Part shown: positions 27,577-36,167 of the stretch, in pieces
Numbering within the stretch: the stretch's first letter is position 1
Layout: each line of letters opens with the position of its first letter
NCBI GenBank assembly: GCA_030040995.1
Contig: JASHOS010000053.1
Coordinates: 16,021-80,020 of the forward strand
Length of the DNA: 64,000 nt
DNA from: Terriglobia bacterium
GTDB taxonomy: Bacteria > Acidobacteriota > Terriglobia > UBA7540
Direction of reading: 5' to 3'
Made by a program: the position numbers and the translations under genes
Notes under the pieces: model-generated
What the model was told of the DNA's origin: nothing
The model's database searches: none
What the model saw: only the letters and a program-made list of their open reading frames with translations

Positions 27577-28227
27577 TTATCTTATCCAGGGATGGCCATT
27601 GCCTTTGGCTATTCTCTCCAGGGCGATGGTCCGGTCGAGTTGGGGAATTAGCTGTTTGATTTCTTCCGCGATTTTCAACAGGCGCTCACGTTCCTGCCGC
27701 AGCGACAGGAGGCGCTCGCGGAATTCGAGGCCGAAAGGCAAGAGCGCCGCGATCTGAAACGAGAGGTTGTGGTAAGGCGGCGACGGAGGCGTATTCAATT
27801 GGCGCGGGTCGCGCAAGCGCTTCATGGCTTCCTGCAGCAATTCCAGCACGCGCTGGGCTTCTCCGCCGGTAGGAGGCGCGCTTGCCGGATCATCGTCGAA
27901 AAACTCCACCCCGGCGCGAAGGTAGATTTTCTCTTCGTCCGTGAAGAGGACTTCAAAGCGGCGCTTGCCCTCCGTCAGAATGTCCATTCGTCCGTCGGGA
28001 TATTTGCGCTTCAATTCGATCACCTTCGCCGTGCAACCAATATTGCTGATTTCCGTTTCTTTGCTCAGAACAACGCCAAACTCGCCATGACGGGTTTCGC
28101 GCGCCGGGTGCGCCAGGCATTCACGAATCATGACTTGGTAGCGTTCTTCAAAGATGTGCAGGGGCAGGACCTCGCCCGGCAAAAGAACGGTTTCCAACGG
28201 AAAGAGAGGCAGTAAAAACTGTTCCAT
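27577..28227 (-). CDS. LON substrate-binding domain protein (no protease domain)
   Basis: A 216-residue protein consisting only of the N-terminal domain of Lon proteases. It starts MEQFLLPLFPLETVLLPGEV and continues PLHIFEERYQVMIRECL, both classic LON-domain blocks. A helical C-terminal part follows (~120-216; LRQERERLLKIAEEIKQLI). No AAA+ or Ser/Lys protease domain follows in any frame. Stand-alone LON proteins are widespread; their function is poorly known and may involve peptide or protein binding. The start at 28227 fits the domain boundary, but no good ribosome binding site is seen; 28251 is an alternative. The flanking gaps contain repeats. Confidence 0.85.
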   Translation of the reverse strand: MEQFLLPLFPLETVLLPGEVLPLHIFEERYQVMIRECLAHPARETRHGEFGVVLSKETEISNIGCTAKVIELKRKYPDGRMDILTEGKRRFEVLFTDEEKIYLRAGVEFFDDDPASAPPTGGEAQRVLELLQEAMKRLRDPRQLNTPPSPPYHNLSFQIAALLPFGLEFRERLLSLRQERERLLKIAEEIKQLIPQLDRTIALERIAKGNGHPWIR

Positions 28228-28287
28228 GAGATCGACTCTGGGCCGGGGCATCCCACGTAATTTCCGAGGATCGCTGATTCCGGCGAC

Positions 28288-28552
28288 CCCCCTCACCCGG
28301 CTCGGTACTCTCGCCACCTTCTCCCCAAAACGGGGCGAGGGGATTGTCAAAAGTTGTCCCGAACGGCGGGCGCTTTAGGGGGAATGCAGCCAAGTCTGGA
28401 ATGGTCGCCGGAGCCGGCCTCACGGCCCGTCACGGCGCGATTATAGCAGAAAAAACGTTTCCTGCAGGGCATCATCAAATAAGATAAGGTGTATTGCCTC
28501 AGCTTCGAGCTTGGGCCGCGACCGCTTTCTACGCGCGCTCGGAACTGAGGCG
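28288..28552. repeat. Two dispersed repeats upstream of uvrC
   Basis: At 28288-28350 is a copy of the CCCTCACCC type (CTCGCCACCTTCTCCCC, then CGGGGCGAGGGGATTGTCAA), matching 52045-52110. At 28495-28552 is a shortened copy 4 of the TGCCTCAG/CTGAGGCG palindrome lacking the GGCGGG core. The stretch 28228-28559 holds no supported gene. Confidence 0.6.
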
Positions 28553-28559
28553 TTGATCA

Positions 28560-30392
28560 TTGAGGCTGGCAGCTCGAGTGAATCCCTCATTAATCGAAAA
28601 GGCCGAAGCATTACCCTCGCAACCTGGCGTCTACCTCTTCAAAGATGGCACGGGTTGTCCCATTTATGTGGGAAAAGCCAAGTCTCTGCGGCACCGGGTA
28701 CGATCGTATTTTCAGGATCGCCTCCCGTCAGGTGGCAAGCAAGAACTCATGGTGGAAGCGGCTGAGGACCTAGAGGTGGTCCTCGTCGATAACGAAAAAG
28801 AGGCGATGGCGCTTGAAAACAACTTCATCAAGCAGTTTAAGCCCCGGTATAACGTCCTGCTGAGAGATGACAAGACCTATCCCTATATCAAAATGACGCT
28901 GCCGGACCCCTGGCCCAGGGTTTACGTGACGCGGCGAGTGAAAAAGGATGGTTCCCTCTACTTCGGCCCCTACTTTCCTGCTGGCCTGGCCTATCGCGTC
29001 GTGGACCTGATTCACCGCTGCTTTCAGATTCCCTCCTGCTACGTGGACCTTAGCCGGTTCCATGCTCGTCCTTGCCTCCAGTACTACATCAAGCGCTGCC
29101 TGGGACCCTGTGTTGAGGGCCTAACCAATGCGGCGGTTTATACCGACCGGGCGCGCCAGGTTCGCATGTTGCTCGAAGGCCGCGTGAGCGAACTGACGCG
29201 CGATCTGCACGAGCGCATGATCGTTGCCTCCCAAGACCAGCGCTATGAAGATGCAGCGAGGCTGCGCGATCAGTTGAACGTGATGGAGCAAATTCGCGAA
29301 CGGCAGAAGATGGCTGCGTCACGGGGCGACGACGCCGACATTTTCGGGTTCCATCAGGAAGGACAGCTTGTGGCGGTCAATCTGTTTCACCTTCGCGGTG
29401 GGCGCGTTGTCGACCGGCGCGAGTTTTTCTGGGAAGACATCGACGCTTTTTCCGCCGGCGAATTCTTTTCCGCGCTCGTCAAGCAGCTTTATCTCGACCA
29501 ACAACACCTACCCAGTGATATTCATGTACCGGTGGACTTCGAAGACCGGGAGACACTTGAAGAGTTCCTGTCCGAGAAGCGCGGCGGCCGAGTCCGGATT
29601 GGCACGCCGCAAGCAGGCTCTCGCCGGTCGATGCTGGAACTTGTAGCCAAGAACGCCCGTCAGTCCTTTGACCGGCGTTTTCGGACTCTCAAGCCCCAGG
29701 CCCGCGTCATGGTGGAAAGTCTCGCCGAAGCAATTGAACTCCCCAAGCCCCCCGAGCGCATCGAAGCTTTTGACATCTCGCACATCCAGGGGACAGACAT
29801 CGTCGCAGCGATGGTTGTGTGGGAAGGCGGCGCGATGAAGAAATCCGATTACCGGAGGTTTATCATCAAGACGGTACCGCAGAACGACGATTTTGCCAGC
29901 ATGCGCGAGGTCGTAGGGCGGCGTTATCAAAGAGTGCTTCAGGAGAAGCATCGCCTGCCGGGCTTGATCTTAATTGATGGAGGCATTGGCCAGCTTCACG
30001 CTGCCGCCAGCGCCCTGGAAAAACTGCAAATTATCAATCAGCCGTTGGCGAGCATTGCGAAGCGGGAAGAAATTCTATACGTTTACGGCAGAGAGAAGGA
30101 ACCTGTCGTTCTCGATCATCAGTCGCCGGCTTTGCACCTGATCCAGGAAATTCGAGATGAAGCCCATCGGTTTGCAGTCAGCTTTCATCGCTCTCGAAGG
30201 TCGGGACGTACGCTGACCTCCGAACTGTTGGAGATTCCCGGCATTGGTGAGAAAACAGCCCGAAAACTCCTGCTGCACTTTGGCAGCCTACAGGCCATAA
30301 GGAGACTGACGCCTGAGGAGCTGGGACAGGTGGTTAGGCCATCGCAGGTAAAGCGTATCCAGCAATCCTTAAAAATGAACCGTCCCGCGTGA
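28560..30392 (+). CDS. uvrC: UvrABC system endonuclease subunit UvrC
   Basis: Makes both cuts flanking DNA lesions in nucleotide excision repair. The 610-residue protein shows the N-terminal GIY-YIG nuclease (PGVYLFKD, then IYVGKAKSLRHRV, residues ~22-50), a UvrB-contacting UVR motif (HERMIVASQDQRYEDAARLRDQ, ~205-230), and the C-terminal RNase H-like nuclease (AFDISHIQGTD and LILIDGGIGQLHAA). A tandem helix-hairpin-helix (IPGIGEKTARKLLLHFGS) completes it. A cysteine cluster (C...C.QYYIKRCLGPC, ~160-180) fits the Fe-S site reported for UvrC. The start is a weak TTG at 28560; GTG at 28578 gives a more typical N-terminus. No partner uvr genes are nearby. Confidence 0.95.
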   Translation: MRLAARVNPSLIEKAEALPSQPGVYLFKDGTGCPIYVGKAKSLRHRVRSYFQDRLPSGGKQELMVEAAEDLEVVLVDNEKEAMALENNFIKQFKPRYNVLLRDDKTYPYIKMTLPDPWPRVYVTRRVKKDGSLYFGPYFPAGLAYRVVDLIHRCFQIPSCYVDLSRFHARPCLQYYIKRCLGPCVEGLTNAAVYTDRARQVRMLLEGRVSELTRDLHERMIVASQDQRYEDAARLRDQLNVMEQIRERQKMAASRGDDADIFGFHQEGQLVAVNLFHLRGGRVVDRREFFWEDIDAFSAGEFFSALVKQLYLDQQHLPSDIHVPVDFEDRETLEEFLSEKRGGRVRIGTPQAGSRRSMLELVAKNARQSFDRRFRTLKPQARVMVESLAEAIELPKPPERIEAFDISHIQGTDIVAAMVVWEGGAMKKSDYRRFIIKTVPQNDDFASMREVVGRRYQRVLQEKHRLPGLILIDGGIGQLHAAASALEKLQIINQPLASIAKREEILYVYGREKEPVVLDHQSPALHLIQEIRDEAHRFAVSFHRSRRSGRTLTSELLEIPGIGEKTARKLLLHFGSLQAIRRLTPEELGQVVRPSQVKRIQQSLKMNRPA

Positions 30393-30489
30393 CTAACCGA
30401 TAGAGCGTTGAACTCTTAACCACTTCTTTAGAGCCCGAACTTACAGAGGGCGTTATAATGAGACTGGAAGAAATGGAAAGAGGTGATTT

Positions 30490-30795
30490 ATGGCAAAAAG
30501 TAACCCAGGAACAGGGATGCTTTGTTTTCTCTTAGGTGTAACGGTAGGTGGTGTGCTGGCTTTGCTCTTTGCTCCGGCAAGCGGGGAAGAGACACGCGAG
30601 AAGTTGCGCCAGACGGCCGAAGACGGACGGGAATACGTGGAGACGAAGAGGAAAGAATTCCGACGAAAAGCGGAGGAGCTTTCCGAAAAGGGTAAAGAAG
30701 TGCGGCGTCGAGCGGAGGATGCCATCGGGAAGGGAAGAAAGGCCGTCAACGATCTTAAGGATAAGGGTAGCGATCTCGTTTCACACGTCATATAG
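30490..30795 (+). CDS. YtxH-domain membrane protein, 101 aa
   Basis: A small protein with one glycine-rich membrane segment (GMLCFLLGVTVGGVLALLFAPASGEETR) followed by a highly charged amphipathic helix of ~70 residues rich in Lys/Arg/Glu. This is the YtxH pattern; family members are general-stress or envelope-associated proteins of unclear function. The start is ATG 30490 with GAGGTG eight bases before it. A second, related protein follows at 31042-31359, and a membrane-anchored coiled-coil protein at 31397-31909. The three probably form one unit. Confidence 0.82.
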   Translation: MAKSNPGTGMLCFLLGVTVGGVLALLFAPASGEETREKLRQTAEDGREYVETKRKEFRRKAEELSEKGKEVRRRAEDAIGKGRKAVNDLKDKGSDLVSHVI

Positions 30796-30887
30796 GCGCG
30801 GGGGGTAGAAAGGTACAGAATCAGAATAGAACCCTAAATCCGCCGATAACACCTGGCCGCATATTAGGGTACTAGCAGGTTGGCAGT

Positions 30888-30962
30888 GTAGGGGTAGGGC
30901 CTGCCGTACCGTCGTTGATTTTCAGCGCGGCAATCAAGGGGACGGCAAGCCGCTCCCTACAG
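30888..30962. repeat. GTAGGG/CCCTAC palindromic repeat
   Basis: Starts GTAGGGGTAGGGCCTGCCGT and ends GGACGGCAAGCCGCTCCCTA, which are imperfectly complementary arms around a short loop; related to the repeat at 27288-27465. Confidence 0.55.
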
Positions 30963-31041
30963 CACTTTCGGCTATTAGGGAACACAACTCCAGGTCTTGT
31001 TTTTTGGCAAGACATTCGTGAAAAATCGCGGGAGGTGAATC

Positions 31042-31359
31042 ATGGCTGACATGGAAGATACTGGCCGGAGTTGCGCGGTCTCGTCGAGGCTCGCATACTT
31101 CCTCGTGGGCGCCGCGTTCGGCGCCGTGTTCGCTCTGCTGATCGCTCCATCGAGCGGCCAGGAAACGCGAGATTTGCTCAGCTCCAAGGCGAACGAGGGA
31201 AAAGACTACGTTACGGCGCGTGGCAGGGACATGCGACAGCAGGCCGAGCAGATGGTCGGGAAGGCTAAGGACTTGGTAAATCAGCAAAAGGAGCAGCTTT
31301 CAGCGGCTCTGGAAGCGGGCAAGCAGGCTTACCAGAATGAGAAATCGAAGGCTCAATAG
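31042..31359 (+). CDS. YtxH-domain membrane protein, 105 aa
   Basis: A second YtxH-type protein. After a short polar N-terminus comes the glycine/alanine membrane segment YFLVGAAFGAVFALLIAPSSG, then QETRDLLSSKANEGKDYV and a charged helical tail with repeated GKAK/EQ motifs. Sequence is shared with the first copy around the LLFAPASGEETRE region, suggesting duplication. Start ATG 31042 after GGGAGGTGA. The coiled-coil protein gene follows 38 bases later. Confidence 0.82.
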   Translation: MADMEDTGRSCAVSSRLAYFLVGAAFGAVFALLIAPSSGQETRDLLSSKANEGKDYVTARGRDMRQQAEQMVGKAKDLVNQQKEQLSAALEAGKQAYQNEKSKAQ

Positions 31360-31396
31360 ACCGTATCAAGCCCGGTTCGCTTGAAGAAAGGAATCC

Positions 31397-31909
31397 ATGA
31401 ATTATGGAGTCGTCCTCCTTATTTTCCTGATCATTGCGGCTCTTGGACTGATTTTGCAAGGGGCCGCTCTGCTGGGCATATTCATGGCTGCTCAGCAACT
31501 TCGAAGGCAAGTTCAGGGAACCCGCGATGACCTGAAGCAGAAGGTGGAGCAGGCGGTGCGATCGGTTATGGAACTCCTGGCGGACAGCCGCGAGCCCGTC
31601 AAGAACGCGGCGGTCAACCTGGAGGAAATCAGCCGAGTTGCCCGGGAGCGCGTAGTCCTTCTGGACGAGACGATCGCGGACGTGACCCAGCGAGCGCACG
31701 CGCAGGTAGTCCGTGCCGACCAGGTTGTTTCGAGCGTGCTGGATAAGGTCGAGACGACGGCTGACGCCGTGGAGCAGAATGTTGTCTCGCCCCTGCTTGA
31801 GGTTACGGCGTTTTTTAAGGGCGTGCGGGTGGGCGTGGAACACTTATTGGGCCGTGGCCGAACGTCAGGGATCCAGGAAGCTACGCAAGACGAAGAGATG
31901 TTTATCTAA
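31397..31909 (+). CDS. Membrane-anchored coiled-coil protein (DUF948-like)
   Basis: A 170-residue protein with one N-terminal membrane helix (GVVLLIFLIIAALGLILQGAALLGIFMAA) and a long heptad-type helix (~35-130; LKQKVEQAVRSVMELLAD, then VVLLDETIADVTQRA), with a polar C-terminal tail. This resembles the DUF948 family of small membrane coiled-coil proteins, often found near YtxH genes. The start is ATG 31397 with AAAGGA upstream. It is 38 bases after the second YtxH gene and 62 bases before the amidase. An envelope-scaffold role is plausible but unproven. Confidence 0.75.
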   Translation: MNYGVVLLIFLIIAALGLILQGAALLGIFMAAQQLRRQVQGTRDDLKQKVEQAVRSVMELLADSREPVKNAAVNLEEISRVARERVVLLDETIADVTQRAHAQVVRADQVVSSVLDKVETTADAVEQNVVSPLLEVTAFFKGVRVGVEHLLGRGRTSGIQEATQDEEMFI

Positions 31910-31970
31910 AGAAGGCGACCATCGCGGAAGGGGCTGCCGGGCACAACCAATCCTCAAAACACCTCCTATA

Positions 31971-33389
31971 TTGACACACCCTAATGAGCTCGTTTTTCTG
32001 TCAGCGGCGGAGATGGCTGCTGAGGTTCGGGGGAGGAACGTCTCACCGCGCGAGCTGATTCGAAGTCACTTGGACCGCATTGAGCGGCTCAACCCGCAGG
32101 TTAACGCCTTAGTCCACGTAGATACCGAAAACGCCGCAAGAGCCGCGCAGGCAGCCGAAACAGCCGTCATGCACAAGGCAGAATTGGGCCCGCTGCATGG
32201 CGTGCCGGTCACAATTAAGAGTTGCATTGACGTCGAGGGATGGCCTTGCGAAGCAGGAACGCGGCTCCGCTCGGGCAAGGTGGCATCTGGCGATGCGCCG
32301 CTCGTCGCGCGGCTGAAGAAGGCAGGCGCTATACCCCTTGGCAACTCGAACACGCCCGAGCTGCTGATGGCGTACGAGACAGACAACGCGCTTTACGGCC
32401 GGACTAACAATCCGTGGGACGCTGAGCGAACGCCGGGAGGATCGAGCGGGGGCGAATCGGCCGCCATCGCCGGCTGCCTTTCCCCCGCAGGGGTAGGCAG
32501 CGATGGCGGAGGCTCCATCCGCATTCCCGCTCACTTTACCGGAATCTGCGGCTTGAAACCAACTCCCGGACGGATTCCCACTACTGGACACTTTCCTTGT
32601 TCCGCCGGTCCTTTTGCTCTGATTGGAGTGGTGGGGCCGATGGCGCGCACCGTCGCTGACTTACAGCTCCTTTTCCGCGTCATGGTCGGCCCTGACGATG
32701 GGGACCCGCACTCTATTCCCGCCGGTGTCACCGGGCTAACCCGGGAAGAGGCTCGCAGAATAACGGTCGGCTGGTTCGAAGATGACGGCTCAACGCCGGT
32801 GACGGAGGAAACCCGGAACGCAGTCCGCCAGGCAGTGGATTGTCTCAGAGAGGAGGGCTTTCAGGCATCGCCGTTTCGTCCGGCCGGTCTCGTCCAGGCG
32901 CGCCAGTTATGGTGGGATGTTTTTGGACGCGCGGGCGCTCTTATGCTGGCCTCTCTGGTTGACGGGCGCGAAACCGAATTGAGTCCCTTGCTGAAAGAAT
33001 TTCTGGCGCTCGTGTCCCGGGACGCGCCCCTCACACTGGATGATCTGTTGAAGGTTTGGGTGGAGCAAGACCGGCTCCGCGCCCGCTGGCTGTCTGAAAC
33101 GAGGCGATTCCCCGCCCTGATTTGCCCCGTCTGCTCGGTTCCAGCCTTCCGTCACGCGGAACGCGAATGGACGATTGGCAACAAAGGCGTCAAGTACCTC
33201 GATGCCATGACCTATACGCAGTGGTTCAACATCCTCGGCGTTCCCGCTGCGGTGGTTCCCGTGGGGCGGTCCCCGGAGGGCCTTCCTATCGGCGTTCAAG
33301 TTGTTGGCCGCCCTTATGAAGAAGAAGCGGTCTTGGCAATTGCCGCTATTGTTGAGAAGTGCGGGGGCTGGCGCCGACCTCCTATTTGA
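31971..33389 (+). CDS. Amidase-signature family hydrolase
   Basis: Cytoplasmic amidase of ~472 residues; family members cleave carboxamides, or transfer ammonia as in GatA. The Ser-cisSer-Lys triad is visible: lysine in GVPVTIKSCID (~80), cis-serine in TPGGSSGGESAA (~160) and nucleophile serine in GSDGGGSIRIPAHF (~185). The usual GSDTGGS reads GSDGGGS here, a conservative change next to the nucleophile. No GatB or GatC gene is near, so a stand-alone amidase is more likely. Start choice is uncertain: TTG 31971 is used; ATG 32010 would shorten the first helix, and the long upstream frame overlaps the preceding gene. Confidence 0.85.
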   Translation: MTHPNELVFLSAAEMAAEVRGRNVSPRELIRSHLDRIERLNPQVNALVHVDTENAARAAQAAETAVMHKAELGPLHGVPVTIKSCIDVEGWPCEAGTRLRSGKVASGDAPLVARLKKAGAIPLGNSNTPELLMAYETDNALYGRTNNPWDAERTPGGSSGGESAAIAGCLSPAGVGSDGGGSIRIPAHFTGICGLKPTPGRIPTTGHFPCSAGPFALIGVVGPMARTVADLQLLFRVMVGPDDGDPHSIPAGVTGLTREEARRITVGWFEDDGSTPVTEETRNAVRQAVDCLREEGFQASPFRPAGLVQARQLWWDVFGRAGALMLASLVDGRETELSPLLKEFLALVSRDAPLTLDDLLKVWVEQDRLRARWLSETRRFPALICPVCSVPAFRHAEREWTIGNKGVKYLDAMTYTQWFNILGVPAAVVPVGRSPEGLPIGVQVVGRPYEEEAVLAIAAIVEKCGGWRRPPI

Positions 33390-33398
33390 GGAACCCAG

Positions 33399-33938
33399 AT
33401 GCGTGTAAGATTCAGTGCTGCCATCCTGCTCCTGGTGGGAACCGGTATGGGCATTCCCAGCTCCCATGCCGCGGGAGCAAAGCGTGCGGCCGTTCCTGCG
33501 GGATGGTCGCCGTCACAATTGATCACACCCGCAGAATTGGTCAAGGAAATGACACGCTCCAGACCGCACCGGCCGGTTATCATTTGTGTAGGATTCATGG
33601 CTCTTTACCGGGGAGCTCACATTCGTGGTGCGCTCTATGAAGGCGCGGCGAGCGAACCCTCGGGCGTGACCCGGCTAAGAGCCTGGGCTCGCTCGCTGCC
33701 TAAAGCCACGCCTGTGGTGATCTATTGTGGATGTTGTCCGTTCTCCGAGTGTCCAAACGTCCGGCCCGCGTTCGCGGTACTACGAAACGAAGGAATGACA
33801 CACGTTCGTGTGCTTTACCTGGAGCGCGGATTGACGAAAGACTGGGTGGAGAAAGGTTATCCTTCACGTCGCGAAGGGACGTCACCAACTGATACACAGC
33901 CAGGACTACCCTTATCTACGAGGCCAAGCACGAGGTGA
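33399..33938 (+). CDS. Exported rhodanese-like domain protein
   Basis: A 179-residue protein with an N-terminal export signal (MRVRFSAAILLLVGTGMGIPSSHA) and one rhodanese-like domain (~45-155). The active-site loop VIYCGCCPFSECPNVRPAF has several cysteines (C-G-CC...C), more than the single catalytic cysteine of classic rhodaneses. The CxCC..C cluster could bind metal or carry sulphur. It starts nine bases after the amidase and its stop overlaps the GTG of the next gene. The substrate is unknown; sulphane-sulphur transfer or metal and redox handling in the periplasm are possibilities. Confidence 0.8.
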   Translation: MRVRFSAAILLLVGTGMGIPSSHAAGAKRAAVPAGWSPSQLITPAELVKEMTRSRPHRPVIICVGFMALYRGAHIRGALYEGAASEPSGVTRLRAWARSLPKATPVVIYCGCCPFSECPNVRPAFAVLRNEGMTHVRVLYLERGLTKDWVEKGYPSRREGTSPTDTQPGLPLSTRPSTR

Positions 33939-34624
33939 CCGCTGTCATCATGGCACATCAAGACCAATACGCCCTTGTGCAACCTCTATCTCTACGCCGC
34001 CGTCTAGGTCGTGTACTGAAGCGGGCGGGGATGGGTTTGCTCTTCTCGTTAGTCCTGGTGGTTCCCGCGCTCCGTCGGGTTCGCCGGCGGTTTTGGATGT
34101 GGACGGCAATCCGGGCTGTGGCCATGATTGCGGGGAGTTGGCTGGTCACTCGCTTTCTTTACGCGGGCGCTGACGCAGGTGTTTTGGCGCTTGGAATCCT
34201 TCTGGTGGTCTCCGGCTTGCTCTTCGGAGCCCGGCTACAGGAGAAATCTGTGGACGGCCTCGCTCGAGAATTGGGTGCCCTGGTGGTGGTCAACGGCGGC
34301 TCTTTTGTCCCCGCCGGTGGTAAGCCGGTGCCTCGCGTCAGCATTTTCGCTAGCTCCGAGCGCCTCCTGGTAATCTCAAAGCTGCGGCAGGAACTCTTGA
34401 AGATTCCTGTCAGCCGCATTTGCGGCCTTTGCATTCATGCTGACGCGCGCGCCATGGGGAGCTCACAAGGGTCCAAATGGAACCTTGACATTACTTGGCG
34501 GTCCGAAAACCTGGTGACAACCCAGTTTTGTTATGATGGCCCCTTTGCCGAGCATCTGGCGCGCATCGCGGAGAACACGGTCCGAAGTTTGTGGAAAAAG
34601 GAACTGCCGGTTTTGAACGCTTAG
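33935..34624 (+). CDS. Hypothetical membrane protein, 229 aa
   Basis: Not recognised. The N-terminal ~65 residues are basic, with a first hydrophobic stretch (GMGLLFSLVLVVPAL). Two more membrane segments follow (AIRAVAMIAGSWLVTRFLY and GVLALGILLVVSGLLFGA). A soluble C-terminal domain (~105-229) begins with DGLARELGALVVVNGG and looks like a PH-like or beta-sandwich fold (SIFASSERLLVISK, then WNLDITWRS). GTG 33935 overlaps the rhodanese stop (GTGA), indicating coupling; ATG 33950 is an alternative start with GAGGTGA upstream. It is followed by a strong hairpin and a T-rich stretch. Confidence 0.65.
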   Translation: MTAVIMAHQDQYALVQPLSLRRRLGRVLKRAGMGLLFSLVLVVPALRRVRRRFWMWTAIRAVAMIAGSWLVTRFLYAGADAGVLALGILLVVSGLLFGARLQEKSVDGLARELGALVVVNGGSFVPAGGKPVPRVSIFASSERLLVISKLRQELLKIPVSRICGLCIHADARAMGSSQGSKWNLDITWRSENLVTTQFCYDGPFAEHLARIAENTVRSLWKKELPVLNA

Positions 34625-34690
34625 CCTGCTGAGTTGTCATGTCACCCCACGACCACACCGAAGAACCCTCACCCACCGCTTTGCGGTCCC

Positions 34691-34733
34691 CCCTCTCCCG
34701 CAAGCGGGAGAGGGCTGTCGTCTTCTTTTTTTC
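34691..34733 (+). terminator. Hairpin with T-rich tail, terminator-like
   Basis: CCCTCTCCCGC and GCGGGAGAGGG (34691-34714) form an 11-bp perfect stem with a two-base centre, and a run of Ts follows at 34726-34733. The T run is about 11 bases away, so termination may be weak. The stem itself belongs to the CTCTCCC dispersed repeat family. Confidence 0.45.
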
Positions 34734-34757
34734 TGGGGGTTCTTAGAGGAAACTTCA

Positions 34758-36167
34758 ATGAAGCTATGGGGCGGGCGTTTCGCAGCCGGCAAGCGAGACT
34801 CCCTGTTCGAGAAATTCTCGGAATCGTTCTCGCGCGACCAGCGCCTTATCCTCTACGACCTTCGCGTCAATCAGGTTTATGTCCGGCACTTGGGGGCTGC
34901 CGGAGTGCTGAATTCCCGCGAGGTCCGCCAGTTGAATCGTGGCCTCGAATCTCTCCAATCCTACGTACAGAGTCATCCCCGCTGGGCGCAAGGGCAATCG
35001 AGTGAAGACGTGCACACATGGGTGGAAGCGCGGCTTGAGAGGGAGTCGGGAGCAGTCGCGCGGAAGCTGCGCACCGGGCGGAGCCGCAACGACCTTGTGG
35101 CAACGGAGAGCCGGCTGTTCACCAAGGATGTTGCCTTCGAGCTGATGAAAGCTTCCCTGGCGCTGATGGAATCGCTTGCTGGGGTGGCGCGCAAGCATCT
35201 CGATGTAGTGATGCCCGGCTTCACTCATCTCCAGCCCGCGCAGCCGATCCTCTTTTCGCATTACCTGCTGGCCTATTTCGAAATGTTTCTGCGGGACTTC
35301 GAGCGTTTTGCGCTGGTTCGAACGCGCGCGGACGAGCTGCCGCTGGGCGCCGGCGCGCTTGCGGGAACGGCCTTCCCTCTGAACCGCGATGGGCTTGCCA
35401 GGCAGCTTGGATTTGCCCGCGTCGCGCGCAACAGCCTGGACGCTACTTCTGACCGGGACTTTGTATGCGAGTTGCTCTTTGCCTGCACGCTCGCGATGAA
35501 TCACCTGAGCCGCATCGCCGAAGACGTGATCATCTACTCGTCGCCGGCGTTCGGGTACGTGGAACTAGACAACCGATACGCTACGGGCAGCAGCCTGATG
35601 CCTCAGAAAAAGAACCCAGATTCTCTGGAGCTTATCCGGGGCAAAGCGGCGGGCGCTCTGGGAAGGCTCACCGGCATGCTGGCGCTGCTCAAAGGGCTGC
35701 CGCTCGCTTATAACCGCGACCTCCAGGAGGATAAGCAGGCGCTTTTTGAGGGCGCGGATGCGGCGCGCGACTCACTGCAATTAGCAGCCCGAATTGTGGA
35801 AACGCTGCGCGTTAACAGGGAAAGAATGCGGGCAGCCACAGAAATCGGGTTCTTGACTGCCACCGATATCGCGGATGAGCTGGTGCGGCGCGGAGTTCCA
35901 TTTGGGGAGGCCCACGAGCGCGTTGGAGAGTTGGTGCGACTTTGCGTGGCGCGGAAAAAGACGCTTGCCGAGATTACTCACGATGAAGCGCGACGAATCA
36001 TCCCTTCATGGGACGGCCACCTGGCGCGCGTCGCAGCATCTGCGGAACGTTCAGTGGAGCGGCGAAAAGCCACAGGTGGCACGGCCCGCGTCCAGGTGAG
36101 CCGCCAAATCAGATGGGCCGGGCAGACGATCTCTCAACTCAGAAAGAAAATTTCCTCACTCTCCTGA
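34758..36167 (+). CDS. argH: Argininosuccinate lyase
   Basis: Last step of arginine synthesis: splits argininosuccinate to arginine and fumarate. The 469-residue protein has the superfamily signature GSSLMPQKKNPD (~280-291) with the catalytic serine loop, the substrate-binding TGRSRND (~110) and HLQPAQP (~160), with the general-acid histidine just before. Helical tetramer fold is expected. MKLWGGRFAAGKRDSLFEKF is the typical N-terminus; AGAGGA lies upstream of the ATG. The C-terminal ~45 residues (GGTARVQVSRQ) are longer than in many homologues. Its stop overlaps the start of the next gene (TGATG). No other arg genes are in the window. Confidence 0.96.
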   Translation: MKLWGGRFAAGKRDSLFEKFSESFSRDQRLILYDLRVNQVYVRHLGAAGVLNSREVRQLNRGLESLQSYVQSHPRWAQGQSSEDVHTWVEARLERESGAVARKLRTGRSRNDLVATESRLFTKDVAFELMKASLALMESLAGVARKHLDVVMPGFTHLQPAQPILFSHYLLAYFEMFLRDFERFALVRTRADELPLGAGALAGTAFPLNRDGLARQLGFARVARNSLDATSDRDFVCELLFACTLAMNHLSRIAEDVIIYSSPAFGYVELDNRYATGSSLMPQKKNPDSLELIRGKAAGALGRLTGMLALLKGLPLAYNRDLQEDKQALFEGADAARDSLQLAARIVETLRVNRERMRAATEIGFLTATDIADELVRRGVPFGEAHERVGELVRLCVARKKTLAEITHDEARRIIPSWDGHLARVAASAERSVERRKATGGTARVQVSRQIRWAGQTISQLRKKISSLS

